A stretch of 64,000 nucleotides of DNA, from NCBI RefSeq assembly GCF_905171765.1, contig NC_053392.1, positions 504,972,556-505,036,555 of the forward strand. The letters run 5' to 3'. The position numbers were made by a program, and so were the translations under genes. The notes beneath the pieces were generated by a model. That model searched no databases. It was not told the origin of the DNA and saw nothing but the letters and a program-made list of their open reading frames with translations. This document shows, piece after piece, positions 33,094-44,589 of the stretch. The stretch comes from Bufo bufo. Lineage: Eukaryota > Chordata > Amphibia > Anura > Bufonidae. Position 1 is the stretch's first letter. Each line of letters opens with the position of its first letter.

Positions 33094-33186
33094 ATGTCCT
33101 GTTTACTGGCACGGCTGATGGGCAGATTCTGAAGATTGAAGATGACAAAATCCACACCATAGCAAGACTCGGGAAACCTCCTTGTG
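33094..33186 (+). CDS. APMAP: APMAP exon 4
   Basis: Acceptor TTTTTCCCTAG, donor TGTG|GTGAGA. It encodes DVLFTGTADGQILKIEDDK then IHTIARLGKPPC. The GTADG block is part of the first propeller blade and matches vertebrate APMAP closely. Open frame. Confidence 0.96.
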
Positions 33187-33302
33187 GTGAGAAATATAAT
33201 CTACTAACGGCATATTTTGTAACGCAGCTCGGTTAGGTGGCATATGCTAGCGGAATATTACACAGGACAAACAGGCATTTTTGTAGTGATGTCTTTCCAC
33301 CC

Positions 33303-33622
33303 TTAGGCCTCTTGCACACGAACGTTTCTTTTTTCCGTTCCGTATACGGAACCATTCATTTCAATGGATCCGCAAAAAAAACCCTGAAGGTACTCCGTAT
33401 GCCTTCCGTTTCCATATTTCAATTTTTTTGTTCCGTTCAAAGATAGAACATGTCCTATTATTGTCTGCATAACGGACAAAGATAGTACTGTTCTATTAGG
33501 GGCCAGCTATTCCATTCTGCAAAAACGGAATGCACAAGGACGTCATCCGTATTTTTTGCTGAACCGCTTTTTTCGGACCACAAAATACTGAAAAAGCCGT
33601 ACGGTTGTGTGCAAGAGGCCTT
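33303..33622. mobile_element. MITE of about 320 bp
   Basis: Ends TTAGGCCTCTTGCACACGA and TGTGTGCAAGAGGCCTTAA are inverted repeats. The interior has TTCCGTTCCGTATACGGAAC palindromic motifs. It is related in layout to the TTTCACAC elements elsewhere. Confidence 0.85.
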
Positions 33623-33688
33623 AAAGTGTGTTTGTGGGGTCATTGATGTTTTTTTGTTTTTAATTGCAGCATGCTACTTAAAACGCAT

Positions 33689-33728
33689 CCCTTTTTTTTT
33701 TTTTTTTTTTATTTTTTTTTTTTTTTTT
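33689..33728. repeat. Poly-T run
   Basis: About 40 bases that are nearly all T, interrupted once by an A. Confidence 0.9.
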
Positions 33729-34635
33729 ATCGGTGCTTCTTCAGCTCGGGGGTGGGGGGCACATAGTGTCATCAAAGAAAAAAACATTAAAAAATCACCA
33801 GCTGCTTAAACGTCACAAGAATGCCTAAAAAAATCTACAAAAACCTATGATCAACTCGAGCATTTATTGCTTATTAAGTGGTCAGAACTTTGGTCTTGTT
33901 CTCAGGATAGAAGGATAGGTTAACAGTATCACATCGTTGGGGGTCCGACCCTCGGCAGCCCCTCTGATCGGCTGGCTGTTTGAAGGCGCAGCAGCGCTGC
34001 GGCCTCTTTATTGTTTACATGGGTCCGTGAACCTGCGTGCGGCCTACTTAGATGCTATAGAAGGAAATGATTTTAAGGATATTTTCTTTTCCCCCAGCTT
34101 GTGCCTCAGACAGGTCCAACCAAGACATTGCCGGGGGTTATTCTCCTGCGCTCTCGCAGGGTTGGGATGATTGACAGCAGGGGCTCATTGTACAAAAATA
34201 CATAAGTTCGACCAATTACTTTACATTTGTTAAATGATCCCATTGATATAATTAAAGGCTTCAGGAAATTCTGGGTTTATCCCTATTGTTATGTTCCTGT
34301 AATCCTGGAAGTAACTAATGCTGGCTGGCACGTATGCTATGGGGCGGTGTACAGGGCTAAAAATAAAACCTATAGACTTGGCCTACATGACATACACGTC
34401 AGCTGTGGGACTTGTATAGGTGTGGGCCTTTCTACGTCATGTCCAAGGGAAGCGGCTCAGCTCTGAGGGTCATAGCAAAGGCTTTAAATACTTCTGGAAT
34501 ATTTTAGTTTATTTTTAATACATTTGCCCAAAATTCTACAATCTTGATGTTTCATTATAATTGAAAAGAAATCTACCGTATTTTAGAATAAGACTGTAAT
34601 ATAAAGTATATGTCACCATTTGGTATGACTAGAAT

Positions 34636-35092
34636 TAAAGGAAACCCGTCACTGTCTGAATAGACACATAGCTGGGGTTCAGCTAATTAAAATGCTGCTT
34701 TTTTTTTTTGTTGATCTGAGGCTCCGTTCCTGAGTAATGACACTTTTTTTTTTTTTTTTGTAATATGCAAATTAGACCATTGGTGCAATGAGGGCATCGC
34801 CATTGCTCTTGTTGCACACAATATGTGGCCAGCCCCTTCCTGTCTGTTTTGGCATTGCCTGCCTCTCTCAATCAAAGCGGTGACACAGAAAGGAGTGATT
34901 CTTGAGTGCAACAAGAGCAATATTGACTCCCTCATTGCACCAAAGGCCTAATGTGCATATTAGGGAAAAGTGTCATAACTCAGGAACGCAGCCTCTGTGC
35001 AACAAAAGAAAACGGCTGTGGTTCACCTGATAAAAACGCAATGTCTATACAAACCGTTTGATTGGGAGGTCGCTGGTGACAGATTCCCTTTA
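34636..35092. mobile_element. Fold-back MITE of about 455 bp
   Basis: It begins AAGGAAACCCGTCACTG and ends GGTGACAGATTCCCTTTAA. Inner arms GGTGCAATGAGGGCATCGCC and CTCATTGCACCAAAGGCCTA are inverted. A truncated relative lies at 20880-21130. Confidence 0.8.
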
Positions 35093-35468
35093 AAGGGGTT
35101 GGCCAATATTTTGGAAATGGCCATAAGGTGTATGCTGTGGCAGAATGAATCCACAGCATTTTTTTATGTCACCTGAACTTTTCTTAGAAAGACCCCTCAG
35201 CTGCCAGTCTGTTGCCTATCACAGTGCCATGGCCTCCGTGTCCCTGGTAAGGAAAAGCCCTTTCCATTCACGTAGCTTATAAATGTGACCCGACGCATCC
35301 GTTTCTGCTCTGGACAGCAACTGATACAGCGCCTCTTTAGAAAAGGAGGCAGGAGCCTTGGACAGCAAAGTAAGTGGTTATGTGAGAAAACCACATGACC
35401 GCCGCCACTTCTCCTGCCAAGGATGCCACTGTGCTGCAAAGTTTGTATAAGCAATGGACCAGCAGCCG

Positions 35469-35469
<1 letters not shown>

Positions 35470-35503
<34 letters not shown>
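35470..35503. repeat. Poly-G run of 34
   Basis: Uninterrupted G run on the + strand inside intron 4. Such tracts can form G-quadruplexes and are often mis-sized in assemblies. Confidence 0.9.
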
Positions 35504-35504
<1 letters not shown>

Positions 35505-36031
35505 GATACAAAGGCATGTCATGGCTTTATTCTGCCATAACATGGGTTTGTCTGGCCTAAAAGCCCCCACACAAACCTGTCCGTGGTCCTGCTGTATCCG
35601 CGCCGCTGCCCTGCTCCCGGCCTCTTCTTCTCACCACATGACAGGAAGTGGCTTGGTTCCGTTCCGTGCTTCCGTTCCACAAAAAAATCGAACTATCTTT
35701 TTGTGGAAGGAACGGATTACGGATCAAGTGAATGGGTCCTCGATCCGCATGCGGCTGCCCCACGGTCGGTGCCCGTGCATTGCGGTCCGCACAAGACCTT
35801 ATTCAGAGCTGTATTAGCGCCGTGCCAACCATGCCATTCTTCTTCTCAACTTTTATTATTCATCAAATTATTATAAAAATAAATGTTATTTTAGATATCA
35901 GTCAAAACAGTTTGAACTTTTGTGTTCTGGACGAGTCTATCCCTATTTTACAGTGTGTTGTGTGTGTTTTTTATTTTTATTTTTTGGTGCTCACTTTTTG
36001 CTTATTTGTACTTGTATCTTTTTAACAACAG

Positions 36032-36148
36032 GAACCCGAGACAATGAACCAAACTGTGGAAGACCCCTTGGACTCCGGGTTGGCCCTAATGGGACACTTT
36101 TTGTTGCGGATGCTTACCAAGGAATATTTGAAGTGAATCCAGCTACAG
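36032..36148 (+). CDS. APMAP: APMAP exon 5
   Basis: Acceptor TTTTTAACAACAG, donor ACAG|GTTTGT. It encodes TRDNEPNCGRPLGLR, GPNGTLFVADAY and QGIFEVNPATG. The N-G-T sequon in GPNGTLF sits at the conserved glycosylation position of APMAP, and LFVADAY is a propeller strand shared with strictosidine synthase-like proteins. Open frame. Confidence 0.97.
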
Positions 36149-36233
36149 GTTTGTGATGCTGGAGGACGTTGGTACCTGTGGTGGTGGTGGTGGGAAATAA
36201 TACATTCTCATAGTAACCTTATGTCTTGTGTAG
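36149..36233 (+). other. APMAP: APMAP intron 5, only 85 bp
   Basis: GT at 36149 and AG at 36232-36233, in striking contrast to the multi-kb neighbours. It contains a GTGG repeat (about 36179-36193), a G-rich type of intronic splicing enhancer. Confidence 0.9.
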
Positions 36234-36408
36234 GTGCGGTGGAGCAGCTTGTGTCTTCCAAGAATCTAGTTCAGGGCAAGAAAATGTCCTTTGTCAATGA
36301 TCTTGCAGTGACTAGTGATGGCAGGAAGATCTACTTCACGGATTCCAGCAGTAAATGGCAGAGACGGGATTTCCCTTTTCTAGTCATGGAAGGCACAGAT
36401 GATGGCCG
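36234..36408 (+). CDS. APMAP: APMAP exon 6, followed by a GC donor
   Basis: Acceptor TCTTGTGTAG. It encodes AVEQLVSSKNLVQGKKMSFV, NDLAVTSDGRKIYFTDSSSK and WQRRDFPFLVMEGTDDG. IYFTDSSSKWQRRD is nearly invariant in vertebrate APMAP. The only phase-correct end is after CCG at 36408, where the intron begins GCAAGT. Joining to exon 7 gives GTDDGRLLEYDT as in mammals. The nearby GT at 36413 would shift the frame. Confidence 0.95.
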
Positions 36409-38087
36409 GCAAGTATTGCATGAATATGATAATAGATCTGTGAGACAAATGTGGAGTCCTGAAACCATCCAGAACCTTACCAGTGAATTAAATGTGTTTT
36501 CTTGCTCTTATCTCAAGGGTCTTCCAATGGCCAGATTTAGAATTACAGCAGCTATATTATATCTGAGCAGTCCTAGTGGTTACAAATAATTACACAACCC
36601 CCCTGAAGATCTGGTTTTGTGGCTCAACGTCCAAACCAATGTCTTCTCGTGTGGCTGAAAAGCCTAACTTGCCAGGTTTTAGGACTCCATTCTAGTGTCC
36701 TAACTTAAAGCAGCCTCACAATGTGGCATATACACTCCTTTAGGGGGTTTTCCAGTAGAAAATATATTTTGGGGTTTCTAAGATGCATAAGAAAATCTTT
36801 CTATGGGTAAGGTCACACCTGACGTGGCAGAGGCCCAGCCTGATGAAGTTCACTGGATACTGCCATTCACCACTGGACCCCATTGACTATAATGGAATCA
36901 GGCGGGGATCTGACTGCTTTTTGGTAAAAGTTCCGGTTTTCAGTCGGACAAAAGCCATTGCATGCAACAGTTTTCATTGAAAGCAGTCAGATCCTTGTCT
37001 GATCCCATTATAGTCAAAGGGGTCCGGCGGTGATTAGCAGCATCTGGAAACTGTGAACGACAGCACGCTGTTCTCTGCTGGAATAGCCTGCTGGATCAGT
37101 TGAACGGAAGTGTGCGCCTGCCCTAAAAAGTGTTTGCATCTTATAATCGTCAGTTGGGGGGGCTTGAAAGTGCTTAGTCATGTCCAGCAGTCCCATAGAG
37201 TATGACCGGAGCAGCAGTGCGTATGCCCAATTGCTATTGCATTCAAACCATGGACTCTGGACACCCATTCTTGTGACCGTTGAAGATCCCAGCAGTTAGA
37301 TCCCCACTGATCACACAGGTATCCCCTATCCTGTGGACAAGTTGTCATTCTGGGAATTCCCCTGATTGAACAGAGCGCTCATAAAGCACTCTGCCTGATC
37401 ACTGACACAACTGTTCAGCTGCACAATACTTCCTTCCCCTCTACCCAACCATGATCAATGCAGAGCAGCAGAAGACGTGGTCAACTTTCTGTCATGGAGA
37501 GAACTGTGCCATCAGAAGAACTCTCCGTTGTTCATAGGGGTCTTACAATAGGCGATGCATCTCCCAGCCATGTAAATGATACTTCCATGTTCCTCCTATT
37601 GACCTATATAAATATATCTACCACTGCGTTCACACAATACAGGTATTACCCGTTTTCAGGTACAAAATACAGACCTGGATTCTCTTGCATAGGCTGAAAA
37701 TATTACAAAGTTCATGCACAAAGCACAAGAAAATTTCGGGATCTGTGTACGGTGTGAGCCATGTTACCTCTTCTACAGCGCTGTTAAGATTGTATTCCTG
37801 GCGTTGTTAGGATTACAATGCTGCTGCATTGCGAAGACGAGAGGGACAGTTAGAGATTGTAAGCGGCTCCGTCCTCTGTAGTCCTAAGGTCCCACCTGTG
37901 ACAACTTGTACCGTATGTCAAGAGTTATTTAAAAGTTTTGACAAGATATATCGGGATTATGCTCAATTGTGTTTGCCATAAGGAAACCTGTAAAGTAGGG
38001 TGTTTTCTGTCACCGATGAATCCCTGTTCATTCATCTACCTGACAGTCATATGATTACCCTAATCCTTCAATTATGTTCCTTTGTAG
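36409..38087 (+). other. APMAP: APMAP intron 6 (1.7 kb), GC-AG type
   Basis: It starts GCAAGT and ends TTTGTAG. No mobile element was clearly recognised inside. A palindromic TCAGATCC / GGATCTGA motif pair lies near 36910-37000. Confidence 0.85.
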
Positions 38088-38222
38088 CTTGCTGGAGTAT
38101 GACACATTGACAAAGGAGCTGAAGGTTTTGATGGGAGGATTACGATTTGCCAATGGTGTGCAGCTATCTCCTGCTGAAGATTTTGTGCTTGTTGCTGAAA
38201 CTACAATGGCGCGTGTGAGGAG
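38088..38222 (+). CDS. APMAP: APMAP exon 7
   Basis: Acceptor TCCTTTGTAG, donor AGGAG|GTAAGT. It encodes LLEYDTLTKELKVLMGGLRF then ANGVQLSPAEDFVLVAETTM and ARVRR. NGVQLSPAEDFVLVAE is a hallmark of the strictosidine synthase-like propeller. Open frame. Confidence 0.97.
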
Positions 38223-38282
38223 GTAAGTGCTGGCGGTGTGTACTGCACTCCCTCCTGCATCACCCAAACTGATAAGAGGCAT

Positions 38283-38730
38283 GGAGGGTCTTAGCTATGA
38301 CGAAAGATTAAAAGAATTACATCTTATTTAGTCTTGAGAAGAGACGTCTAAGGGGGAACATGATTAACCTATACAAATATATAAATGGGCCATACAAAAA
38401 ATACGGTGAAAAACTGTTCCATGTAAAATGCCCTCAAAAGACAAGGGGGCACTGCCTCCGACTGGAGAGGAAAAAGTTCAGTCTCCAGAAGCGTCAAAAC
38501 TTCTTCACTGTAAGAACTGTGAATCTGTGGAATAGACTTCCTCAGGACGTGGTCACAGCTGGAACAGTGGACAGTTTTAAAAAAAGTTTAGAAGATGAAT
38601 TCTTAAAAGTAAATGACATTAATGCTTAAGAAAATGTGTAGAAATCTGAGTCTCGCGTCCTTCTGGGATTCGCATCCCTACCTATCTCTTGGTTGAACTT
38701 GATGGACTTATGTCTTTTTTCAACCGTATT
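38283..38730 (+). mobile_element. 5'-truncated LINE tail (CR1/L2-like)
   Basis: The open stretch reads YDERLKELHL, RRLRGNMINLYKYINGPY, RKKFSLQKRQNFFTVRTVN and LWNRLPQDVVTAGTVDSFKK. This is the C-terminal tail seen in many CR1/L2-type ORF2 proteins. It is followed by the characteristic 3' end TTGAACTTGATGGACTTATG. One in-frame stop (TAG near 38330) breaks it. The clade assignment is from memory. Confidence 0.65.
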
Positions 38731-38896
38731 AGCTATGGAACGTCAATAACTTGCTGTGAGGAAACGTCAAACTTTGTTTGTACATCAAGCATGGAACCTC
38801 AAAGAAAGACCCATTGTCTTCCACTTCCTAAGGCCTCATCCACACGGCCGTGTCTGTATTTTGGTCTGCTTAAAGAACCCAACTATGTATGGAGAC

Positions 38897-39031
38897 TTTT
38901 CTCGTGCATGGCATTGGGGGACACAGCACCATGGGTATATGTCCAACTACCACTAGGAGGCACTAGACACAAAAAGTGTTGGCTCCTCCCCGTTGGGCTA
39001 TACCCTCTCCACAGGCACAAGGCTATTCAGT
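38897..39031. repeat. Left ITR of the DIRS-type element
   Basis: It begins TTTTCTCGTGCATGGC and contains CATTGGGGGACACAGCACCA and CCCGTTGGGCTATACCCTC. It is the reverse complement of 44590-44724 apart from small differences (GTGCATGG on the left against the complement of CCTACTAC on the right). Confidence 0.92.
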
Positions 39032-40679
39032 TTTTGTCTAGTGTCCGTAGGAGGCAGACCTGTCCTGCTTTTTTTGCAGGACCTGCTGTTTATTTTTTAT
39101 GTTATTTTTTATTCTTTTTTTCTCTCTTCTGCAGGTCTCGGTGATCTCCACCGTTATACCTGCTGCAGGCTGGGGCTCCATCGTGTTCCACTTTAGTTGC
39201 CCCCCCCTGCGGGCGCGTACTTCTGTACTATCGCCGGTCACCCAGTCCCCACAGACTGCATCCGCAGTGGCTTGCCGGCATTCCCACGGTTCCCGTGTTG
39301 AGTCTGCCGAAGGGGTGACCCTGCGGCGCCCGAAGACATCAGATGGTGAGTATAGTGAGTACCCCTGTCCCTGTGTCCCTGCCCCAGGGTTAGGTTCCCT
39401 CCTGTGGCCAGGGGGGTGGGATCCACCTTAGCTGGGGGTCCTGGGAAGCTTCTATCTTCCTCCACCTTTCTCTTTCCCCCTTGGTTGGTTTTTTTCTCTC
39501 CTCCCTGGCCACACAGTCTTCTCCTGGGCCTTCCCCGCTACTTTAGTCCCCGGCTTTTGCAGGGACTAGGCCTCATCTTCCATGGCCCGTTCCCGGCTCC
39601 CAGGTGCTCTGTTTGCCCTGTTCCGCCCACCCCCAGGCGTCGCTCCCCCCCCCCCCCCCCCCCTACCCTCCTCACCTAGTTTTGTGGGTCCGGAGGCCCC
39701 TCGGTCGGCCGCGATTCGCCCCGCCCCCCTCGCTCCATTCCCGGCCGCCTCATAAATCGAGGCCCCGGCTTTTGGGCCTGCTAGGCCGCGATCTTCCCGG
39801 CCCCTCCTCCTTGCTTCCCGGGCTTTTCTGACCCCGCCCGGCCCTCGGGAGGGGCTATCTCCTCCACCCTTTACTGGTCTAACGTGGGTTATCTATCCAG
39901 TGGATAGATCCCCAGTTTAAAAGAACTGCAGAACCCCTTTAAGTTATTGTCCTATGTTTTTGTCTCTCAATTGCTTCATTTCTCCTGCAGCCTCTATAGC
40001 TGCTGCAGCACCTCTTTGGGGAACATGGCATCCTGGTCCAGATATGACAGCCTCTGCTGGCTGCTCTATGAGGGTCTCCTCGGATCGCCACGTGTTTTCA
40101 CGTGCGTCCGCTGTCTACGAAGGCTGCCATGCGGTCGGCCTGTCCCTGCTTGTGTGCAGTACCTCTTCCCAGACCCCATTGTGTCCCCTGACCAAATCCT
40201 TTTGTGTAGGTCCCTTCTGAATGGTCTCCCTCTTTGTCAAAGCCATGGGAACCTTGTCCGACTCTCCCAATCTCTGGCGGAGTCGCTGGACCGCTACCTA
40301 TCCAATTGCGGCCACCTATGCCCTCCCAGGGTCCTCCCTGCAGATGAGGCATGCTTAGATACCGGCTCCGGCAAGGGGTAGCTCACAGTACAACCTCGGG
40401 TGGTCTCAACAGGATTCCACCCCTCCTCGGCATCCTCGGGTCCTCCCCAGGACAGGCCTGAGGCTGGTGACGAATCCTTTCCTGTCACCCCATCCGTTGC
40501 CTCTGGGGACACCTCTGCACCGATTCCCTCGGAACAGAGCATCAGCTGGTCTTCCTCCATACAGAAGCCCCCTGGGAGGTCAAGACTAACGTGCACGGAG
40601 GAACCTCTCCTACCCAGGGTTGATATCCCCTCTAGTGGATTTTCGGATGGCGCTCCCCTGACTGCACAGGTATTCAACC

Positions 40680-42080
40680 GCACAGGTAAGGCAGCCGTCC
40701 CCGTGTTTAGCATAATGAGTCACCTACTTGGTGTCTCTGGTACGTACGCCTTCTCCTTAACAGGGGGGTACCTGCACCACTGCCATTGGCTGTACCTGAC
40801 AAGCCTTCCTGGTTCCCCTATACCAGGGGCTATGCTCTACACATTTGAGAGTGTTTCCACCGGGTCCCCATCCTGGTGCTGGTGTTCGCCACTCTACCTC
40901 ATAACAGGAGGTCCCTGTTCTAGGCAAGCGCCTCCTGTAGGTTGGTAAGGAAAAGCAATTATATCTGGCTGTTTCCATCCGCCTTGCTCCTTTTCATAGG
41001 TAGAGTACCTACACCTACTCCAGATGCTGAAGCCATTACTCCTGGCTGGCTCTATGGTGTTCCATGCGGCACTATTTCTCCCTTCCGGGCGAGATACACA
41101 GGCCGCCTTCAATTGCAGTGGCAATTGCACCTGTCTGTTCCCAGCCACTTTGCTCCTTTCATAGGTAGAGTACCTACACCATCTCCTGATGCTGTAGCCG
41201 ATACCTCTGGCTGGCGCTATAGTGTTCCATGTGGCACTATTTCTCCCTTCCGGGTGGGATATACAGGCCGCCTTCAATTGCCGTAGCAATTGCTCCTGTC
41301 TGTTCCCAGACTTTTTTGCTCCCTTTCATAGGTAGAGTACCTACACCATCTTCGATGCTGTAGCCAATACACCTGGCGGGCTCTATTGTGTTCCATGCGG
41401 CAACATTTCTCCCTATGGGCGAGATATAGAGGCCACTTTCAATTGCCGTAGAATTGCCTCTGTCTGGTTCTAGTCGGCACCAAGCTGCCACCTTGGTCCC
41501 TTCATAGGTGGAGTACCTTCACCATCTCCTGATGCTGTAGCTGTTGCTCCTGTCTGGCTTTATGGTGTACCATGTGGCATTTTCTCTCCCTTACCGGACA
41601 AGATATTGAGGCCTCCTCCAATTGCCGTGGTCATTGCACCTACCTCATCATAGTGTGCACCAAACAGCCATCTTACTCCCTTCATAGGTAGAGTTCCTGC
41701 ACCGTCTCTGATGCTGCAGCCGTTACACCTGTCTGGCTCTATGGTGTACTATGCGGCCCTGTTTCCCTTTTTTTCAGGCGAAATAGAGGGCCTCCTTTAG
41801 TTGCCATTTCACCTACCTGATTGTAGTGTGCACCTGTCTTGTTCTTTGTGGTACCGTGCGGCCCTATTTTCCCCTTCCCGGGCGGAATATAGGTAACATT
41901 GCTAACGCGGTAGCCGTTGCACCTCTCTGGTTCTAGGGTGCACCATGCGGCCACGTTGCTCCGATCTTAAAGGTAGTACCTCTACCATCTCCAGATGCTG
42001 TACCCATTACACCTTTCTGGTCGTATCTCTGCACTCGCAGCCATATTTATACTTTACAGGTTGAGTACCTGTACCCTCCA
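40680..42080 (+). repeat. Tandem array of about 165-180 bp units inside the DIRS-type element
   Basis: The motif CATAGGTAGAGTACCTACAC or variants occurs near 41001, 41166, 41333, 41509, 41689 and, degraded, near 41973. Between them CTCCTGATGCTGTAGCC, GGTGTTCCATGCGGCAC and TTTCTCCCTTCCGGG recur in order. About six diverged units are visible. Stops in every frame argue against coding. Confidence 0.88.
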
Positions 42081-44367
42081 AATGCTGTCGCATTCCCAGA
42101 TGCTGTGGCTATGTTTCCACTCTCCTTAGACATGCAGCCACTTTCCCTATATTTTAGGCGTGTGGTTGTATTACTCAAAGTGCTGGGCCCTATGGTGCAA
42201 TCTGTGGCCCATACAGTTTCTGTATTACTGGGTGCTTTCTGCCCCCAGGTTCTAATCTGTGCTGTGGATGTTGGTTTCACCCTTTTGGTTCTTCCATACA
42301 TCTCCACTCCGTTACTGTCGTGCTCAATGGTCTCCTTGTACTTCTCAGGGCACTGTCTACAACAGGCCATCCTGGTTCTGCATGTGCATGGTTACCATAT
42401 CTGGCAGAGGTGGGCCAGCCCAACCCCCACCTTGTCGGTCTAGTGCTACTTATTGTAGCTCCAGTATATGGCTGATCTGTTCTGATCCGGTGGGTGGTCC
42501 ACATACAACCACGCTCCCTACACCATGGCCAGGTGGTCGTTGGCCTTTGTGCTAGGGTTGCTCTTGCCTTCTCTATAAGGTACTACGGTATGCTGCGCTT
42601 CGCGTTACCCCATGTTATAGAGGAGTACTCGCGTGGTTTCCTATTACAGAGTGGCCCATTCCTGGTGGAGTACAGGGATCTCCACTGGATCTTCTACCTT
42701 GTTGGGGCACGTAGCTGGTGAGCATAGGCCGCTGCAGCAGTTTTCGGTCATCGCTGGATGTCCTCCGCCACATGGAATCCTTCTGGGGTCATCGGCATTT
42801 TTCGTCGCTGGACGTCCTCCCTGACGGGTCAGGGACAGGACCACTGAGCGCCACACACCTGCCTGGCGGGTTTTTTTTCAGCTGATTGCTCTGGCATCGG
42901 ACAGGGTCCCGTAGTTCCTTCTGGGTCCAGGTGTTTTCGGTATTCCCTTATATTCTCTGCTTAGTTGTACTACATGTCAGAGGGGCAGTCCCCTTGGACC
43001 TTGCCGTCGTTTGCACCTGTCAGGTACTTTCTCCCCCCTGGGAGTTTTCAGTACGCCGGTCGCAGCTGGTTTCTACTTTTCTGTGTAGTCTCACCCGGTT
43101 TTTTCATGGCGACTTCTGCATTCCTTATGCATATGGATGTCTGTCAATTTAGTGGTACATCCCGAGCTGCTGTACTTGCCCTTTCTGGGACAAATGTATA
43201 CAGTTTGCTAGTCACTGTTCTTGGAATGGCTAGTTGTCCATGGCCAATGTCCCTTCCCCTATGGTTGTTTCATTTCTCCTTTCCTGGATGTTCTGGCTTG
43301 CGTTGTCTTCTGGTGGTTCAGCTCCTGGTTCCTTGTGAGCCCATTCCGGGTACTCCTTTCTGGAGTCCCTGTCCCCGTTCATTTGACCACTCAGGTTCTG
43401 CATGACAATCAGTTTTTTGGGGGGTCGGGGCCTGGGTTGATTGTTCCCTTTATGGGTTCCAATAGCCTTGTGGTCTTCTTGGGATTCGTTTCTCTTTTCC
43501 CATCCTCCCACGTCAAGTACCTGGTATTGAGTGGTTTAGCGCTACGGTTTGCAATTCCGCCGTATGGTCTCCTTCGGGAGGGACCTCCTCCTGTTGTAGA
43601 ACCTTTCCTCCTTAGGCGGTTGGAGTACTCTCCTTCTACTTCCATGTCTTTCAGTCCAGTGTGTCCTGCTGAGATTTCCTGGGCCTGTATCTGGTTCCTT
43701 TTTTCCCTGATGCTTCACATGCCCAGAGTTTCCTCTGGTCTTACGCTTCACAGTGATATCTTGTTTTCAGAGGCTCGAGCCTTGTCTCCTGTTTTTGGGA
43801 CGCAGGTCTTACTCTTTTTTCCTGGCTTTTACCTACAACCCCCTCCTTCTCCAAGGGTTGGCGGTTTCCTCTAGCAGCCTTGGGTTTTCGCCTTTTAAAT
43901 AGGGCGCTTAACTTCATCACCTGCCTTGCGGTGAGGGGAGACCTGCTCCCTTCACATGTGAGCCTTGCTATGGCTTCCCTCACTCGTTTGGCTTCCAGTA
44001 CTTCCTTGTTTTCTTCTCCCCTGGCCTGTCAGGGGTTGGCCACAGGTTTTTCGCTCTTTGGGTCTGAGACAATTTAGAGCGTTAGGTAGTCCCAACACGC
44101 GGTGCTGTCCTAATTTTTTCTCCAGCCCTTGGCTGAGTTCGGTGTTCCCTTTTGCCGCCTTCTTGCATTTGGGATTTTCTTCCAGGCATTTTTCCTGGGG
44201 TGCTGACAGTCTTCACTGATTCTTCCTTGAGGTTTCTTCCTTGTTATGGAACCTCTTGCCCATTCCATGTCTTTCTCCTGTTGGGTCACATGGTTCTCCC
44301 GCACCTGTATGCCCAACCGGTGGCATGGCTGTTCTTTTCCCACCCTCGGGGACTGCTTTTGGACGTC

Positions 44368-44464
44368 CCATGGTGCTGTGTCCCCCAATGCCATGCACGA
44401 GAAAATTGGATTTTTTGTACTCACGGTAAAATCCTTTTCTCGTAGTAGGCATTGGGGGACACAG
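44368..44464. repeat. Internal complementary region of the DIRS-type element
   Basis: The left half, GGTGCTGTGTCCCCCAATGC through CACGAGAAAA, is the complement of the left terminus. The right half, TTGGATTTTTTGTACTCAC through GGGGGACACAG, is the complement of the right terminus, including its extra segment. The two meet at the position where the element ends would be joined. Confidence 0.9.
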
Positions 44465-44589
44465 ATCCCACCCTATGTTTTTACTTCCGATTTTCCGGGC
44501 TGGTCTCTTGATCTTTCCCGGTACGGGAGTTGTTGGTTCCTTGCTTTTTTTTTTTTTTTTTTCTCTCTCCTACTGCTTTTGGTACAAAC

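Larger units (their letters stand above)
33187..36031 (+). other. APMAP: APMAP intron 4 (2.8 kb)
   Basis: GT at 33187 and AG at 36030-36031. It contains two MITEs, long T and G homopolymers, and otherwise unrecognised DNA (33730-34630 and 35504-36031). Confidence 0.85.

Noticed and set aside
35395..35817. 140-codon frame with polyglycine
   Set aside because: Produced by the G34 run. No similarity and no gene context.
36405..36414. GT donor at CAA|GTATTG after exon 6
   Set aside because: Joining it to exon 7 shifts the frame and destroys the conserved LLEYDT block. The GC donor four bases upstream keeps it.
40960..42080. CRISPR-like regular repeats
   Set aside because: Units are 165-180 bp, diverged, and repeat and spacer are not distinguishable. 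This is a tandem array in a vertebrate mobile element.
43221..43874. 217-codon hydrophobic open frame inside the DIRS-type element
   Set aside because: It looks like a membrane protein only because the DNA is T-rich. No recombinase, RT or gag motif, and neighbouring frames are full of stops.
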